From: Solirubrobacterales bacterium
GTDB lineage: Bacteria > Actinomycetota > Thermoleophilia > Solirubrobacterales > 70-9
Direction of reading: 5' to 3'
Assembly (NCBI GenBank): GCA_020438295.1
Contig: JAGQUV010000018.1
Span: 1-35,799, forward strand
DNA length: 35,799 nucleotides
In this document: piece by piece, positions 15,598 to 23,181 of the stretch
How the letters are laid out: each line of letters starts with the position of its first letter
How positions within the stretch are numbered: position 1 is the first letter of the stretch
Position numbers and translations under genes: made by a program
Notes under the pieces: generated by a model
Told to the model about the DNA's origin: nothing
The model's input: only the letters and a program-made list of their open reading frames with translations
Databases searched by the model: none

Positions 15598-16125
15598 ATG
15601 AGCGATCAACCGAACGACCCGAACCGGCCCGGCCCGACCAGCCCCGGGGACTCCGAACCGCCCCCATCCGCGGGTGGCGACCCCGGCGGCCCGCCGCCCC
15701 TGACCCCGGAGGAGCAGGAAGCGCTCGAGCAGCAGATGAGCGAGATCCGGGTCGAGGACCTGCTCACCCAGACCGTCGCCAGCGTGCTCAACCTGAGCGC
15801 CCGGAGGATCGTCAAGGAGGACGAGGTCGACCTCGAACAGGCCAGGGTCGGGATCGAGGCGGTGCGCGCCCTCGTCGCGCTGCTGCCGAGCGAGGTCGGC
15901 GATGCGGTCCGTGAACCGCTCAGCCAGGTCCAGATGCTGTACGCCCAGCGGGCCGGGACCGGCGGCGAAGCCGGCCAGGCCGAAGGCGGTCCGGCGGCCG
16001 ACCGGCCGCCGGAGGGCCCCGGCGCCGGTCCCTCCGGTCCCGGGACCGAGACGCCCGGACCGGGTCCGTCCGAACCGGGCGGGGGCGGCTCGAAGTCGGG
16101 CCTCTGGACCCCTCGGGGAAGCTGA
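15598..16125 (+). CDS. DUF1844-like small helical protein with disordered tails
   Basis: This 175-residue protein has a Pro/Gly/Asp-rich disordered N-terminus (~1-40), a helical core (~40-120) and a Pro/Gly-rich tail. The core pattern LLTQTVASVLNLSARRI then DLEQARVGIEAVRALVALL and LSQVQMLYAQRAG resembles DUF1844 proteins, in which a DL.QA..AID...AL segment precedes a final L..L...Y helix. The function of that family is unknown. I chose the ATG at 15598 over the GTG two codons earlier because of the upstream TAGGCT. It lies between the secreted repeat protein and the pyrophosphatase gene on the same strand. Confidence 0.7.
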   Translation: MSDQPNDPNRPGPTSPGDSEPPPSAGGDPGGPPPLTPEEQEALEQQMSEIRVEDLLTQTVASVLNLSARRIVKEDEVDLEQARVGIEAVRALVALLPSEVGDAVREPLSQVQMLYAQRAGTGGEAGQAEGGPAADRPPEGPGAGPSGPGTETPGPGPSEPGGGGSKSGLWTPRGS

Positions 16126-16159
16126 CCGTACCGGTCGTTCGAGGCCTGGACCGGGCATC

Positions 16160-16191
16160 CGTCGCCGATCCGGGCCGGTAGCCGGGCGACG
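16160..16191 (+). terminator. Possible hairpin after the DUF1844-like gene
   Basis: CGTCGCC (16160-16166) can pair with GGCGACG (16185-16191) around an 18-base G+C-rich loop, 35 bases past the stop codon. No T-run follows, so terminator function is uncertain. Confidence 0.3.
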
Positions 16192-16210
16192 CGCAGTCAG
16201 GTCCCCGTAA

Positions 16211-16252
16211 TAGGGTTGCCGCCGTCACAGAAAGCGTCCAGACCTCCGGAGG
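16211..16252 (+). promoter_or_regulatory. Candidate promoter and ribosome binding site of hppA
   Basis: TAGGGT (16211-16216, overlapping TAATAG) is a possible -10. GGAGG at 16248-16252 is a strong Shine-Dalgarno 9 bases before the TTG at 16262 and decides that start. The Shine-Dalgarno is the right half of a perfect 10-base palindrome, CCTCCGGAGG (16243-16252). Confidence 0.5.
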
Positions 16253-16261
16253 ATTAACAAG

Positions 16262-18355
16262 TTGACTGAATTTCTGACCGACCACGGCGTACTAGTCGCG
16301 CTCGTCTGCGCCGGCTTCGCCGTCGTGTACGGGATCGTCGTCACCCAGCGCCTGCTTGCCAAGCCGGCCGGCAACGAGCGCATGCAGGAGATCTCGGGGG
16401 CGATCCAGGAGGGCGCGTCCGCCTATCTGAGGCGCCAGTACATGATCATCGGAGCAGTCGCGATCCCGCTGATCATCCTGCTCGCCATCCTCCAGAACTG
16501 GCAGACCGCGGTCGGTTTCATAATCGGCGGCACGCTGTCCGGTGCGACCGGTTTCATCGGCATGAACCTTTCCGTGCGGGCCAACAGCCGCGTGGCAGAG
16601 GCTGCCCGCGGTGGCGTTCCCCCGGCGCTCGATGTCGCGTTCAAGGGCGGCTCGGTCACCGGCATGCTGGTCGTCGGCCTGGCCCTGATCGGAGTGGCCG
16701 GCTACTTCGGCATCCTCACCGTCACCGGCGCGGTCGACTCCGACAAGGAAGCGGTCGATGCGCTGATCGGCCTGGGCTTCGGTGGGTCGCTGATCTCGGT
16801 GTTCGCCAGGCTGGGCGGTGGCATCTTCACCAAGGCGGCCGACGTCGGTGCCGACCTGGTCGGCAAGGTCGAGGCCGGGATCCCCGAGGACGACCCCCGG
16901 AACCCGGCCGTGATCGCCGACAACGTCGGCGACAACGTCGGCGACTGCGCCGGCATGGCGGCCGACCTGTTCGAGACCTACGCGGTGACCACGGTAGCGG
17001 TGATGCTGCTCGGCGTCCTCTACTTCGCCGACAGCTTCTCGACCGAGCTGGCGATGTACCCGCTGGTCCTCGGTGGTGTCGCGATCGTGGCCTCGATCAT
17101 CGGGGCGCTGCTGGTTGGGACGAAGTCGGACAGGGTCGAAGGGGCCCTCTATCGCGGCCTGGCGATCTCGGGCGTGCTTTCGATCGCCGCCTTCTACCCG
17201 GTGACCGACTGGCTGATGGCCGACCCGCTTGCCGGGCTCGACGAGGTGACCGGCGCGCTGGCCAACGCGACCGTCACCGATCTCTGGCTGTGTTCGGTGA
17301 TCGGCGTCGCCGTGACTGCGCTGCTGTTCGTGATCACCGACTACTACACCTCGACCCGGTTCCGCCCGGTCAAGACGATCGCCGCGGCCTCGAAGACGGG
17401 CCACGCGACCAACATCATCCAGGGGCTCGCCCAGGGGTTCCAGGCCACCGCCGCGCCGGCGCTGGTCATCGCCCTCGCGATCCTCGCGGCGAACGAGCTG
17501 GCCGGGGTCTACGGCATAGGCATCGCCGTGATGGCGCAGCTCTCGCTGACCGGATTGATCGTCGCGCTCGACGCGTTCGGGCCGATCACCGACAACGCCG
17601 GCGGAGTCGCCGAGATGGCCGACCTGCCGGAAGATGTCCGCAACGTGACCGACCCGCTCGACGCGGTCGGCAACACGACCAAGGCGGTGACCAAGGGTTA
17701 CGCGATCGGCTCGGCCGCGCTGGCCGCACTGGTGCTGTTCGCGGCATTCAAGTTCGAGCTTGAAGAAGAGGCGATCTCGCAGGGGGTCGGCCTGGAGAAC
17801 CTGTTCAACCTGGCCACGCCCGACGTGCTGATCGGCTTGATCATCGGCGGCATGATGGTCTATCTGTTCTCGGCCCTCGCGATCGAGGCGGTCGGCCGGG
17901 CCGGAGGACAGGTGGTCGAAGAGGTCCGTCGCCAGTTCCGCGAGAAACCGGGGATCATGGAGGGGACCGAGAAGCCGGACTACCGCCAGTCGGTCGGTCT
18001 GGTCACCGCGGCCGCCCAGAAAGAGATGATCCTGCCCTCGTTGATCCCGATAGTGGTCCCGGTCGTGGTCGGCCTGCTGAGCGTCGATGCGCTCGGCGGC
18101 CTACTGATCGGGGTGATCGTGGTCGGCCTGTTCGCCGCGGTCTCGATGACCGCCGGAGGCGGTGCCTGGGACAACGCCAAGAAACTGATCGAGGACGGTG
18201 CCTACGGCGGCAAGGGCTCCGAAGCCCACGCCGCTTCGGTCACCGGCGACACGGTCGGCGACCCCTACAAGGACACCGCCGGACCGGCGATCAACCCGAT
18301 GATCAAGGTGGCCAACATCGTGGCGATCCTGATCATCCCGATCGTCCACTTCTAG
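16262..18355 (+). CDS. hppA: Membrane-bound H+-translocating pyrophosphatase, K+-independent type
   Basis: This 697-residue polytopic membrane protein (about 16 helices in the family) couples pyrophosphate hydrolysis to proton export. The pyrophosphate/Mg site is visible: [20 protein letters not shown] (about 198-217), then [19 protein letters not shown] second acidic cluster is [16 protein letters not shown], and a third near the C-terminus reads [20 protein letters not shown]. The cation selector segment reads [10 protein letters not shown], with Lys474 and Thr477. In this family Lys and Thr at those places mark K+-independent proton pumps, while Ala marks K+-dependent ones. The start is a TTG with a strong ribosome binding site. 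The gene stands alone and is followed by a good hairpin terminator. Confidence 0.97.
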   Translation: MTEFLTDHGVLVALVCAGFAVVYGIVVTQRLLAKPAGNERMQEISGAIQEGASAYLRRQYMIIGAVAIPLIILLAILQNWQTAVGFIIGGTLSGATGFIGMNLSVRANSRVAEAARGGVPPALDVAFKGGSVTGMLVVGLALIGVAGYFGILTVTGAVDSDKEAVDALIGLGFGGSLISVFARLGGGIFTKAADVGADLVGKVEAGIPEDDPRNPAVIADNVGDNVGDCAGMAADLFETYAVTTVAVMLLGVLYFADSFSTELAMYPLVLGGVAIVASIIGALLVGTKSDRVEGALYRGLAISGVLSIAAFYPVTDWLMADPLAGLDEVTGALANATVTDLWLCSVIGVAVTALLFVITDYYTSTRFRPVKTIAAASKTGHATNIIQGLAQGFQATAAPALVIALAILAANELAGVYGIGIAVMAQLSLTGLIVALDAFGPITDNAGGVAEMADLPEDVRNVTDPLDAVGNTTKAVTKGYAIGSAALAALVLFAAFKFELEEEAISQGVGLENLFNLATPDVLIGLIIGGMMVYLFSALAIEAVGRAGGQVVEEVRRQFREKPGIMEGTEKPDYRQSVGLVTAAAQKEMILPSLIPIVVPVVVGLLSVDALGGLLIGVIVVGLFAAVSMTAGGGAWDNAKKLIEDGAYGGKGSEAHAASVTGDTVGDPYKDTAGPAINPMIKVANIVAILIIPIVHF

Positions 18356-18401
18356 CCGGCTGCCCGGTGATCCCGGGGTAGCGGCTGTTCCGGACAGGCT
18401 G

Positions 18402-18429
18402 ACGGCCCTCGCCGACCGGCGGGGGCCGT
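18402..18429. terminator. Hairpin terminator between convergent hppA and diguanylate cyclase genes
   Basis: ACGGCCC (18402-18408) pairs with GGGCCGT (18423-18429). The stem continues inward through a T-G wobble and CGCC/GGCG, giving 12 base pairs around the 4-base loop GACC. It sits 46 bases past the hppA stop and 4 bases past the stop of the opposing gene. The T-run is short (TT), so it may serve both directions. Confidence 0.75.
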
Positions 18430-18433
18430 TCCG

Positions 18434-19987
18434 TCAGCCCGGCCGGTTCCTGCTTTTATCGCGGTACAGCGCGTCGTCGGCACGCTTGACCAGGTCCGAC
18501 AGGCCGTCGCCGGGTTTCAGGCAGGCGATCCCGGCCGAGCAGGACTGGCCGCGGGGCACCGCCGTTCTCAACCGGTCGACCGCGATGTTGGCCCGGTCCA
18601 CGTCGGTGTCCGGCAGGGTCAGCATGAACTCGTCTCCGCCGTAGCGGGCGAGGTGGTCCTCGGTTCGCAGCAGCTTCTTCCAGGCGGCGACCGTTTCCTG
18701 CAGCAACTGGTCGCCCTCGGGGTGGCCGTGACTGTCGTTGAACTCCTTGAACCGGTCCAGGTCCAGCAGGGCGATGGCCAGCGGGCCACGGGTGCGGCGG
18801 GCCCGGGCCAGCGATCGCCCGACCTCGGCCTCCCAGGCCCTGCGGTTGTCGATCCCGGTCAGCGGATCGGTCCTGGCCTGGGTGTTCAACTGCTCGTTGA
18901 GGCGGAACTGCTGGACCGCGACCAGGGCTTCGGCGGCGAGCGCCTCGAGCGGGAGCGGCGCCTGATCGATCCGTTGACCGGTTTCCCCCCAGGCGATCGC
19001 GATCGCCCCGGCGACCTGACCCCGATCGACGATCGGCTGCCAGATGATCGTTTCGATTTCGCGGTTGGCCCAGTCCGAGACGTGCTGTTCGAATTCCGGG
19101 TCGGAATCGGTTATCTCCCAGCGGGAACCCTTTTCGAGTTGGTTCCAGGGCTGCTCCTCGGCACCGGCGGTGGCGACCGAGCTGCCGTTGGTCCCCGCTC
19201 CCATGCCGGTGATCGCCCGCCAGCCCCGGTCGGGGTCGAACTCGATGATGCTCGCACCGAGCGCATCGGTCTCCTCCAGGATGAGCGAACAGAGGGTGCT
19301 GGCCCCGTCGGGGCTGGTCGCCATCCTGCGGGTCATCTCCGAAAGGGTCGCGATGTTCTGGCTGCGGGCGTCGGCCAGGCTCTGCGACCGGCGGACCCGC
19401 TCGACCAGGTCCTGGACCGCGAAGGCCAGGGCCCCGCCTACGACCAGCAGGGTGAAGTCGTACATCCAGATCGGCTTCAGGGCCTCGTTGTCGACCACCA
19501 GGATCCTGGTCAGCAGGGCGACGACCCCGACCACCGCCAGCATGATCACCAGCGAGCGCCGGCTGCCGTAAGCGCTTACCGCGAAGATCGGGACCAGCAA
19601 CAGCGGGCCGATCCCGCTCTCGAGGTCCCCGGTGCCGGCCCGGATCAGGAGGATCGATGCCAGGGCGCCGAACGGCGCGAGCAGCCACAGGCTGGGCTTG
19701 AGCCAGGCCACGTAGAGCGACACCAGCCCGACCGCCCAGCCACCCAGGTAGTACTGCCAGCGGAAGTCCTCCGAGTCCACCCCGATCAGCGCGACCAGGA
19801 ACAGGATCAGGGTCACGCCGACGAATACCCGGCTGGAGCGCCGCAGCGAGATCCGGTAGCGATCGAGCCCGGAATGCCAGGAACGACCATCGGGCACGCT
19901 GAAAGCGCCTTCTATGTCGTCCCTCGGGCCCAGAGGCCTCCCTTTCCGTTCTCTCGATCGTAGAGCCGTATGCGTGCCTCCGGGCAT
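18434..19987 (-). CDS. Membrane GAF-GGDEF diguanylate cyclase
   Basis: This 517-residue protein should make cyclic di-GMP from two GTP. A basic N-terminus precedes about six membrane helices (~54-195), for example VFVGVTLILFLVALIGV and FTLLVVGGALAFAVQ. A signalling helix (~200-225) and a GAF-like domain (~225-370) lead to the GGDEF domain. The active site is RYGGDEF, with GGDEF at residues 450-454. The inhibitory I-site RxxD is present as RTED (441-444), five residues before GGDEF, so product feedback is expected. DPLTGIDNRRAW, LLDLDRFKEFND and HGHPEGDQLL are the other GGDEF landmarks. The ATG at 19987 has GGGAG 7 bases upstream. The gene is divergent from an operon whose synthase carries a c-di-GMP-binding-type domain. 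No EAL or HD-GYP phosphodiesterase is in the window. Confidence 0.95.
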   Translation of the reverse strand: MPGGTHTALRSRERKGRPLGPRDDIEGAFSVPDGRSWHSGLDRYRISLRRSSRVFVGVTLILFLVALIGVDSEDFRWQYYLGGWAVGLVSLYVAWLKPSLWLLAPFGALASILLIRAGTGDLESGIGPLLLVPIFAVSAYGSRRSLVIMLAVVGVVALLTRILVVDNEALKPIWMYDFTLLVVGGALAFAVQDLVERVRRSQSLADARSQNIATLSEMTRRMATSPDGASTLCSLILEETDALGASIIEFDPDRGWRAITGMGAGTNGSSVATAGAEEQPWNQLEKGSRWEITDSDPEFEQHVSDWANREIETIIWQPIVDRGQVAGAIAIAWGETGQRIDQAPLPLEALAAEALVAVQQFRLNEQLNTQARTDPLTGIDNRRAWEAEVGRSLARARRTRGPLAIALLDLDRFKEFNDSHGHPEGDQLLQETVAAWKKLLRTEDHLARYGGDEFMLTLPDTDVDRANIAVDRLRTAVPRGQSCSAGIACLKPGDGLSDLVKRADDALYRDKSRNRPG

Positions 19988-20072
19988 GCGGAGGCTCCCG
20001 CATCATCGGTCATTGTGGTGATCGATGACCGGGATCCGGGCCGATGCATGATTTCCGTCCGACAGCGGCTCC

Positions 20073-20078
20073 TATAGT
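20073..20078 (+). promoter_or_regulatory. Candidate -10 for the MshEN-glycosyltransferase operon
   Basis: TATAGT is 12 bases before the GTG at 20091 in the 103-base divergent spacer (19988-20090). The transcript would have a leader of about 6 bases and no Shine-Dalgarno. No -35 or operator was recognised. Confidence 0.5.
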
Positions 20079-20090
20079 ACCGCCGCAAGC

Positions 20091-20741
20091 GTGGCAATTG
20101 ACGGAACGAAAGAGATTCTGAACGAGATCAAGGCCCTGCGGAAGGAGATGGAACAGCGAATGGACTCGTTCGAATCCCGTCTCGAATCGATGGCAGGGAT
20201 TGTGGATGAGACCGCGAATCCACAGGACAATGAGCCGACAGATCTGTCAGAAACGCCAGCTTCGGCGGGTGATCCCGTGGTCGTAGAAGCCGACGTGCCC
20301 GCAGAGGTTCCGATCAACGCCATTCCGGCGCCGGCCGACCAGGCCGAAGAGCCGGCGGTTCCGGCCGAGGCTACGGAGGTCGAAGCCGACGATGCCGCGG
20401 CCGAGCCCGAGCAGGAGCCGGTCGACGTGGACTCCTCGATCGGAGCCGAGGCGGTCGACGTGGTGCTGACGCCGTTGCTGGACATCTCACTGGCGCGAGC
20501 GGTGGTGAGCGCGCTCAACGAGAGCGAGGGGGTCAAGCGCGCCGCCTTGAGAGAAGTCAGGGCGGACGCGGCGGTGATCGATACCGCGGTCGACGCCGGA
20601 GTATCGGTGGTCGCCGTGCTGCGCAGCCGGCTTCCCGTTTCGTTCAAGGTCGCCGACTCCGACAACCGGTCGGTCACGATCGCGCTGGCCCAGCCCGCAA
20701 ACGGGGCCAGTGAAGACAGTGACGGATCGGAGGACTCGTGA
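20091..20741 (+). CDS. Coiled-coil protein with acidic linker and paralogous C-terminal alpha/beta domain (first operon gene)
   Basis: I do not recognise a named family for this 216-residue cytoplasmic protein. Residues ~5-40 form a charged coiled coil (EILNEIKALRKEMEQRMDSF), ~41-115 are an acidic Glu/Ala/Pro linker, and ~120-200 are a compact domain. The domain's predicted order is beta-alpha-beta-beta-alpha-beta, suggesting a ferredoxin-like fold. It runs from VDVVLTPLLDISLA to NRSVTIALA. The last 79 residues of that domain align without gaps to the C-terminal domain of the 29611-30087 protein (about 20 identities by eye), which has the same architecture. The GTG start at 20091 gives a near-leaderless mRNA. 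The stop overlaps the next start (GTGA), so it is coupled to the synthase genes and may be a cytoplasmic adaptor. Confidence 0.75.
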   Translation: MAIDGTKEILNEIKALRKEMEQRMDSFESRLESMAGIVDETANPQDNEPTDLSETPASAGDPVVVEADVPAEVPINAIPAPADQAEEPAVPAEATEVEADDAAAEPEQEPVDVDSSIGAEAVDVVLTPLLDISLARAVVSALNESEGVKRAALREVRADAAVIDTAVDAGVSVVAVLRSRLPVSFKVADSDNRSVTIALAQPANGASEDSDGSEDS

Positions 20742-20953
20742 ACCGCGGCGGAAGCGTGATCGGCTCTCTGTTCGTGGCCCTGGGGTTGCTCCTGCTTTTC
20801 GTCGTCTCGTTCGGCTTTTTCCTGATCCTGCCGTTCTTCATCTTCATCGGCGGGATCATCGCTGTGATGATCAGCGACCGCAAGCGGGGGCGGGCGGACA
20901 AGAAGCCGTCACCGGCCGCGATTGACCGGGCCGAGCCGGAGACGGGCGCCTGA
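20738..20953 (+). CDS. Small two-helix membrane protein
   Basis: This 71-residue protein has two hydrophobic helices (about 8-27 and 29-44: GSLFVALGLLLLFVVSFGFF and ILPFFIFIGGIIAVMI) and a basic then acidic hydrophilic tail. The GTG start overlaps the upstream stop by 4 bases, with GGAGG at 20729-20733. Its stop overlaps the synthase ATG (TGATG). Its place directly before a polysaccharide synthase suggests an accessory membrane subunit; this is inference only. Confidence 0.75.
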   Translation: MNRGGSVIGSLFVALGLLLLFVVSFGFFLILPFFIFIGGIIAVMISDRKRGRADKKPSPAAIDRAEPETGA

Positions 20954-23181
20954 TGGAGGCCCAGATGCTCACCCTGGCCGTGCGGGACGCGGAGGACCAG
21001 GTCGGCGAACAACAGGTCGCCGCCGGTCCCGCCGTTGCCCATCTTCTGCCGGCTGACATCTGCCGTCGCCATCACGTGCTGCCGGTCGAATTCAACGACG
21101 GGGTGATCACTGCGGTCGCCCCCGAAGGTATAGACCCCAAGGCCGAAGCCGAGATCCGCGAGCAGACCGGGTTCGAGACGCGCTGGCTGATCGGCGAGAC
21201 GGCCGAAATCGACCTCGCGATAGAGCAGTTGTTCACGGGTAACGGACAGGCCGAACCGTTCGACCGGGTCGAGTTCTCGGCCGATGACCTGCTCAAGTCC
21301 GGCCTGGTTCTGGCACCGCAGCTCGGCGACATGCTGGCCAGTCGCGGCCTGGTAACCGAGGAGCAGCTGAGTGCTGCGCTGGCCGAACAGGAGCGGACCG
21401 GCGACCGGGTCGGCGAGATCCTGGTCCACGGTGGTGCCGTCGAGGAACTGGCGCTGCTGAGAGTGCTTTCCGAACAGCTGGACCTGCCGATGGCCGATCT
21501 GTCCAAGTTCGACGAGGCCAAGGCGCCGCTCGATGCGGTGCCTGAAGCGGTCCAGCGCCGGTACGGATGCGTGGTCTTCGCGGCCGACATGGAGACCGTC
21601 TACGTGGCGGTCCCGAATATCCTGGATTCGGACGTCGAAGCCGAGATCGCCAGGAGTTCCGGCCGCAAGGTCGAGCAGTTCCTGGCCCCCCGCAACGAAA
21701 TCGAGAGCCTGCTGCGACGGATCAACCGCGAGGCGTACTCCCAGTACGCCCGCTACAACCTGCGGGAGAACCACCCGGAGAGCTCGGCGCACCTGGTCGT
21801 GACCGGCGGCCAGAAGGCGGGGTTGATCGCCGGCGTGCTGGTCCTGGCTGCCTTCCTGGTCTGGCAGTTCACCACGACCGTGACCGTGATCTTCGCCCTG
21901 CTCTCGGTCATGTACGCGCTGACCTCTCTGTACAAGCTGATGGCCGGGTACTCGGCCCTCGAACACCGCTACCTGATGGACACCTCACCGGCCACGCTGC
22001 AGGCGATGGACGAGCGCGACCTGCCGATGTACACCATCCTGGTCCCGCTGTTCAAGGAAGCGGAGGTGATCCCTTACCTGGTGGCCGGCATCGAATCGCT
22101 CGATTACCCCAAGACCAAGCTCGACGTGCGGCTGCTCTGCGAGGAAGACGACCCCGAGACCCTCGAGGCGATCCTCTCGCTCGATCTGCCGCCGCACTTC
22201 AACCCGATCGTGGTGCCCGCCTCGCAGCCGCAGACCAAACCGAAGGCCTGCAACTACGGCCTGCTCGGCGCCAAGGGCGAGTACGTGGTGATCTACGACG
22301 CGGAGGACCGGCCCGACCCGGAGCAGCTCAAGAAGGCGGTCCTGATGTTCGAGGCCGGTGACGACTCGATCGCCTGCATCCAGGCCAAGCTCAACTTCTT
22401 CAACCAGCAGACGAACATGCTCACGCGCTGGTTCTCGATCGAGTACTCGATGCTGTTCGACCTGGTGCTGCCCGGTCTCGATGCCCGCCACGACCCGATC
22501 CCGCTGGGCGGCACGTCCAACCACATCAAGCTCAGCGAACTGGTCGAAGTCGGCGGCTGGGACCCGTACAACGTGACCGAGGACGCCGACCTCGGCGTGC
22601 GCCTGCATCAGGCCGGTTACCGGACCACGATGATGGATTCGACGACTTACGAAGAGGCCAACACCAACCTCGGCAGCTGGGTTCGCCAGCGTTCCCGCTG
22701 GATCAAGGGCTACATCCAGACCTGGCTGGTCTACATGCGCAACCCGTTCCAGCTGCTGTCCAGTGTCGGCTTCAAGGCGTTCATGTCGTTCCAGCTGCTG
22801 ATCGGCGGGACATTCATCTTCCTGATCAACCCGTTCTTCTGGTTCCTGACGACCCTGTTCGCGCTCACCCAGGCCGGATTCATCGAAAAGCTGTTCCCGG
22901 GCTGGGTCTATTACCTGGCCGCGGCCCTGCTGTTCCTGGGCAACTTCACTTTCATGTACCTGGGGCTGGCCGCGGCCGCCCGGCGCGGCGACGACCGCCT
23001 GGTGCCTTACGCGCTGTTCTTCCCGTTCTACTGGGGGCTGATGTCGATCGCCGCATGGAAGGGATTCAGCCAGCTGTTCACCAACCCGTTCTACTGGGAG
23101 AAGACCGAGCACGGGATCGATCTTCAGGGAGGGGCCGAGGGTAAGGCCAAGCCCACGCCGGCACGAGGGGTGGTCGGCTGA
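20953..23181 (+). CDS. MshEN-domain family 2 glycosyltransferase: putative c-di-GMP-controlled polysaccharide synthase
   Basis: This is a 742-residue membrane glycan synthase. Residues ~30-95 look like a half GspE/MshE N-terminal module (LLPADICRRHHVLPVEF ... AIEQLF). Residues 123-268 form a full MshEN module: two 24-residue motifs at 123-146 and 152-175 separated by exactly 5 residues, then LPMADLS and a second T2SSE_N lobe. Two membrane helices (~285-330) lead to the GT2 domain with ILVPLFKEAEVIPYL, LLCEEDD, DAED (449-452, metal-binding DxD), TEDADLG (542 onward, catalytic base) and QRSRW (579-583). Four or five more helices follow, as in BcsA- and NfrB-like processive synthases. No PilZ domain is present. 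All GT motifs are intact. Coupled by TGATG overlaps to both neighbours. Substrate unknown. Confidence 0.93.
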   Translation: MEAQMLTLAVRDAEDQVGEQQVAAGPAVAHLLPADICRRHHVLPVEFNDGVITAVAPEGIDPKAEAEIREQTGFETRWLIGETAEIDLAIEQLFTGNGQAEPFDRVEFSADDLLKSGLVLAPQLGDMLASRGLVTEEQLSAALAEQERTGDRVGEILVHGGAVEELALLRVLSEQLDLPMADLSKFDEAKAPLDAVPEAVQRRYGCVVFAADMETVYVAVPNILDSDVEAEIARSSGRKVEQFLAPRNEIESLLRRINREAYSQYARYNLRENHPESSAHLVVTGGQKAGLIAGVLVLAAFLVWQFTTTVTVIFALLSVMYALTSLYKLMAGYSALEHRYLMDTSPATLQAMDERDLPMYTILVPLFKEAEVIPYLVAGIESLDYPKTKLDVRLLCEEDDPETLEAILSLDLPPHFNPIVVPASQPQTKPKACNYGLLGAKGEYVVIYDAEDRPDPEQLKKAVLMFEAGDDSIACIQAKLNFFNQQTNMLTRWFSIEYSMLFDLVLPGLDARHDPIPLGGTSNHIKLSELVEVGGWDPYNVTEDADLGVRLHQAGYRTTMMDSTTYEEANTNLGSWVRQRSRWIKGYIQTWLVYMRNPFQLLSSVGFKAFMSFQLLIGGTFIFLINPFFWFLTTLFALTQAGFIEKLFPGWVYYLAAALLFLGNFTFMYLGLAAAARRGDDRLVPYALFFPFYWGLMSIAAWKGFSQLFTNPFYWEKTEHGIDLQGGAEGKAKPTPARGVVG
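21319..21477 (+). other. Coding segment for the twin MshEN c-di-GMP-binding motifs
   Basis: It encodes residues 123-175 of the synthase. Both 24-residue copies keep Gly3, Leu6, Gly10, Leu17, Leu21 and Gln24 of the published pattern RLGxxLLxxGLLxxxxLxxxLxxQ (aliphatic positions variable). Copy 1 starts QLGDML and ends ALAEQ, so the first Arg is Gln. Copy 2 starts RVGEIL and ends VLSEQ. The spacer is ERTGD. Nucleotide binding is likely, though the Arg-to-Gln change could lower affinity. Confidence 0.8.

Noticed and set aside
18456..20006. 516-residue frame overlapping the diguanylate cyclase on the same strand
   Set aside because: It is a shifted shadow of the GGDEF gene with Arg/Pro/Gly-rich sequence; only the 18434-19987 frame carries GGDEF and membrane helices.
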